This document shows, one piece after another, positions 5,634-6,734 of a stretch of DNA of 6,734 bases (the stretch's first letter is position 1; the number at the start of each line of letters is the position of its first letter). This DNA is from Actinomycetota bacterium (GTDB lineage Bacteria; Actinomycetota; Actinomycetes; Actinomycetales; Microbacteriaceae): assembly GCA_018895315.1 (NCBI GenBank), contig JAHIOK010000388.1:1-6734 (forward strand), given 5' to 3'. Made by a program: the position numbers and the translations under genes. The notes beneath the pieces were generated by a model. It made no database searches. It was given only the letters and a program-made list of their open reading frames with translations, and was not told the origin of the DNA.

Positions 5634-6328
5634 CGCTCGCTCAGCGGGATGACGATCTGCGCGAGCTCATGGACGATCCCGGGTGCGATCCGGTCGCGCT
5701 GCGGCGCACCCTCGCCCGATTCGGACTCGTCAACCGGCTCGTCTCGGGCTGGGGTGCGGTCTATTGCGCCCGCATCCGGCCGGTCATCGCCGCCAACGGC
5801 GGTCGCGCTCGCCTCCTCGACATCGGGTGCGGCGGCGGCGACGTCTTGCGCAGGCTGGTCGAGGCTGCACACCGCGATGGATTCGAGATCGAAGGCACCG
5901 GCATCGACCCGGACGCCGCCGCGATCGAGGTGGCAACACGTCGCCCCTCCGCCGGTCTGAGCTTTCGGCGCGCCCACTCCGATGCGCTGATCGCCGCTGG
6001 CGAAACGTTCGACATCGTGGTCTCGAACCATGTACTGCACCATCTGACACGGGCCGAGATCCCCGGATTCCTCGCATCTTCTGCGGCGTTGAGCACGGGG
6101 GTAGCGATCCACTCCGACATTGCACGCGGACGTATCGCGTACGGGGCATACGCCGTCGGCGTCACTCCGATCGCCGCGGGAACCTTCCTGCGGACCGACG
6201 GCCTCCGATCGATCCGACGCGCGTTCACCTCTGCCGAGCTCAGAGCGATCACGCCGCCGACCTGGAGCATCGCGGCGCCAGGGCCGTTCCGGCTCCTCGT
6301 GGTGCGGGAGGCCGGCGCCAATGGATGA
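5630..6328 (+). CDS. Class I SAM-dependent methyltransferase of the polyketide operon
   Basis: This 232-residue Rossmann-fold methyltransferase probably methylates the polyketide made by the upstream synthase, on oxygen or carbon. SAM-binding motif I is LLDIGCGGGDVL (62-73). The acidic residue after beta 2 is Asp93 in TGIDPD, and motif IV lies around FDIVVSNHVLHHL (127-139). A C-terminal RTDGLRSIRRAFTSAEL segment (188-204) resembles methyltransferases I recall as partners of bacterial type III PKSs. No membrane segments are evident, unlike the isoprenylcysteine-methyltransferase-type enzyme BpsB of Bacillus. The start ATG lies inside the PKS stop (ATGA), with GGAG 5 nt before the overlap. It overlaps the next gene by 8 nt. 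Family is firm; acceptor site is unknown. Confidence 0.9.
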   Translation: MTLAQRDDDLRELMDDPGCDPVALRRTLARFGLVNRLVSGWGAVYCARIRPVIAANGGRARLLDIGCGGGDVLRRLVEAAHRDGFEIEGTGIDPDAAAIEVATRRPSAGLSFRRAHSDALIAAGETFDIVVSNHVLHHLTRAEIPGFLASSAALSTGVAIHSDIARGRIAYGAYAVGVTPIAAGTFLRTDGLRSIRRAFTSAELRAITPPTWSIAAPGPFRLLVVREAGANG

Positions 6329-6734
6329 CGTGATCGTGGTCGGTGCGGGACCCGTGGGAATGCTGCTGGCCACCGAACTCGCCCGCCGTGGTGTCGCCGC
6401 AACCCTGATCGATCGCCGTTCCGGGCCGGGTGAGGGATCGCGCGCGGTCGGCCTGCATGCCACCGCACTCGCGGCCCTCGGGCCCTCGGGCACCGCCGCA
6501 CGCATTCTCGCGACGGCGCATAGGGTGGAGCGAGGTGAGGCGCGCTCGCGCGGCCGGGTGCTCGGCACCGTTCAGTTCGATCGCCTGCACACGCAGCATC
6601 CGTTCGTCGCGACCACCCCGCAGGCCGCGACCGAAGCGGCCCTCGCTGCAAGCGCTGGCGCCGCCGGAGTCGCGCCGCCCTCGTGGTCCACGACGGTGGA
6701 GCGGGTGACCCCGTCGTCCCAGGGTGTCGCCGTG
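6321..6734 (+). CDS. FAD-dependent monooxygenase (aromatic hydroxylase type), 3' end outside window
   Basis: This is the N-terminal 138 residues of a flavoprotein monooxygenase of the p-hydroxybenzoate/phenol hydroxylase group, which uses NAD(P)H and O2 to hydroxylate phenols. The FAD-binding GxGxxG reads VGAGPVGMLLATELARRG (7-24, Gly8, Gly10, Gly13), and beta 2 ends with Asp31 in LIDRR. SRAVGLHATALAAL (40-53) is the typical Arg-bearing segment that follows, and PQAATEAAL (100-108) is the counterpart of the family's PQxxxExxL. The DG motif and second half lie beyond the window; the family usually has 380-550 residues. The ATG at 6321 has GGGAGG 9 nt upstream and overlaps the methyltransferase end by 8 nt, so the genes are translationally coupled. 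It likely hydroxylates the methylated polyketide, possibly giving a hydroquinone/quinone as SrsC does in Streptomyces griseus. A role is inferred from context. Confidence 0.9.
   Translation, partial: MDDVIVVGAGPVGMLLATELARRGVAATLIDRRSGPGEGSRAVGLHATALAALGPSGTAARILATAHRVERGEARSRGRVLGTVQFDRLHTQHPFVATTPQAATEAALAASAGAAGVAPPSWSTTVERVTPSSQGVAV

Noticed and set aside
1..6734. Frequent GCATCC/GGATGC hexamers (about 16 by eye), a possible signal word
   Set aside because: About 17 copies of the similar hexamers GCATCG/CGATGC are also present, so the count reflects composition and codon use rather than a specific signal.

Overview
The window is GC-rich (roughly 70 %) with dense genes, high-GC codon use, GTG starts, and several genes that appear to start directly downstream of a TANNNT -10 box with no leader. 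This fits a high-GC actinobacterium, most likely Microbacteriaceae (Microbacterium-like). The taxon is inferred from style and gene content, not from a marker gene. I see no tRNA, rRNA, CRISPR array, transposase or phage gene.

Layout. (1) Positions 1-2546 are a divergent carbohydrate pair. A GH15 glycosidase (minus strand, cut by the left edge) faces a glucose-6-phosphate dehydrogenase-like gene (plus strand). Only 46 bp separate them, and that gap holds a perfect 10-bp palindrome. (2) Positions 2620-3532 are a two-gene minus-strand unit, an RraA-family protein followed by a small VOC/glyoxalase-fold protein. It converges on the dehydrogenase gene. (3) Positions 3641-4222 are a nitroreductase-family flavoprotein, divergent from rraA. 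(4) Positions 4223-4493 form the largest gap (271 bp). It holds a possible weak terminator, two mutually exclusive hairpins, repeated TCACCTC words, a CCACGTGG dyad and the promoter of the next operon. (5) Positions 4494-6734 are a tightly coupled biosynthetic operon running off the right edge: type III polyketide synthase, class I SAM methyltransferase and FAD-dependent monooxygenase. The three genes overlap by 4 and 8 nt.

How they work together. The right-hand operon reads as a compact aromatic polyketide pathway. The synthase builds a small or lipid-tailed phenolic or pyrone, the methyltransferase methylates it, and the flavoprotein hydroxylates or oxidises it, possibly to a quinone. Gene order matches the alkylresorcinol/alkylquinone logic of Streptomyces griseus srsABC, but the methyltransferase is a soluble Rossmann-type enzyme. 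The left pair plausibly links release of glucose from an alpha-glucoside or trehalose to oxidative hexose metabolism. The dehydrogenase is unusual: two lysines that contact glucose 6-phosphate in characterised G6PDs are replaced (by Leu20 and Arg168), although the catalytic His is kept.
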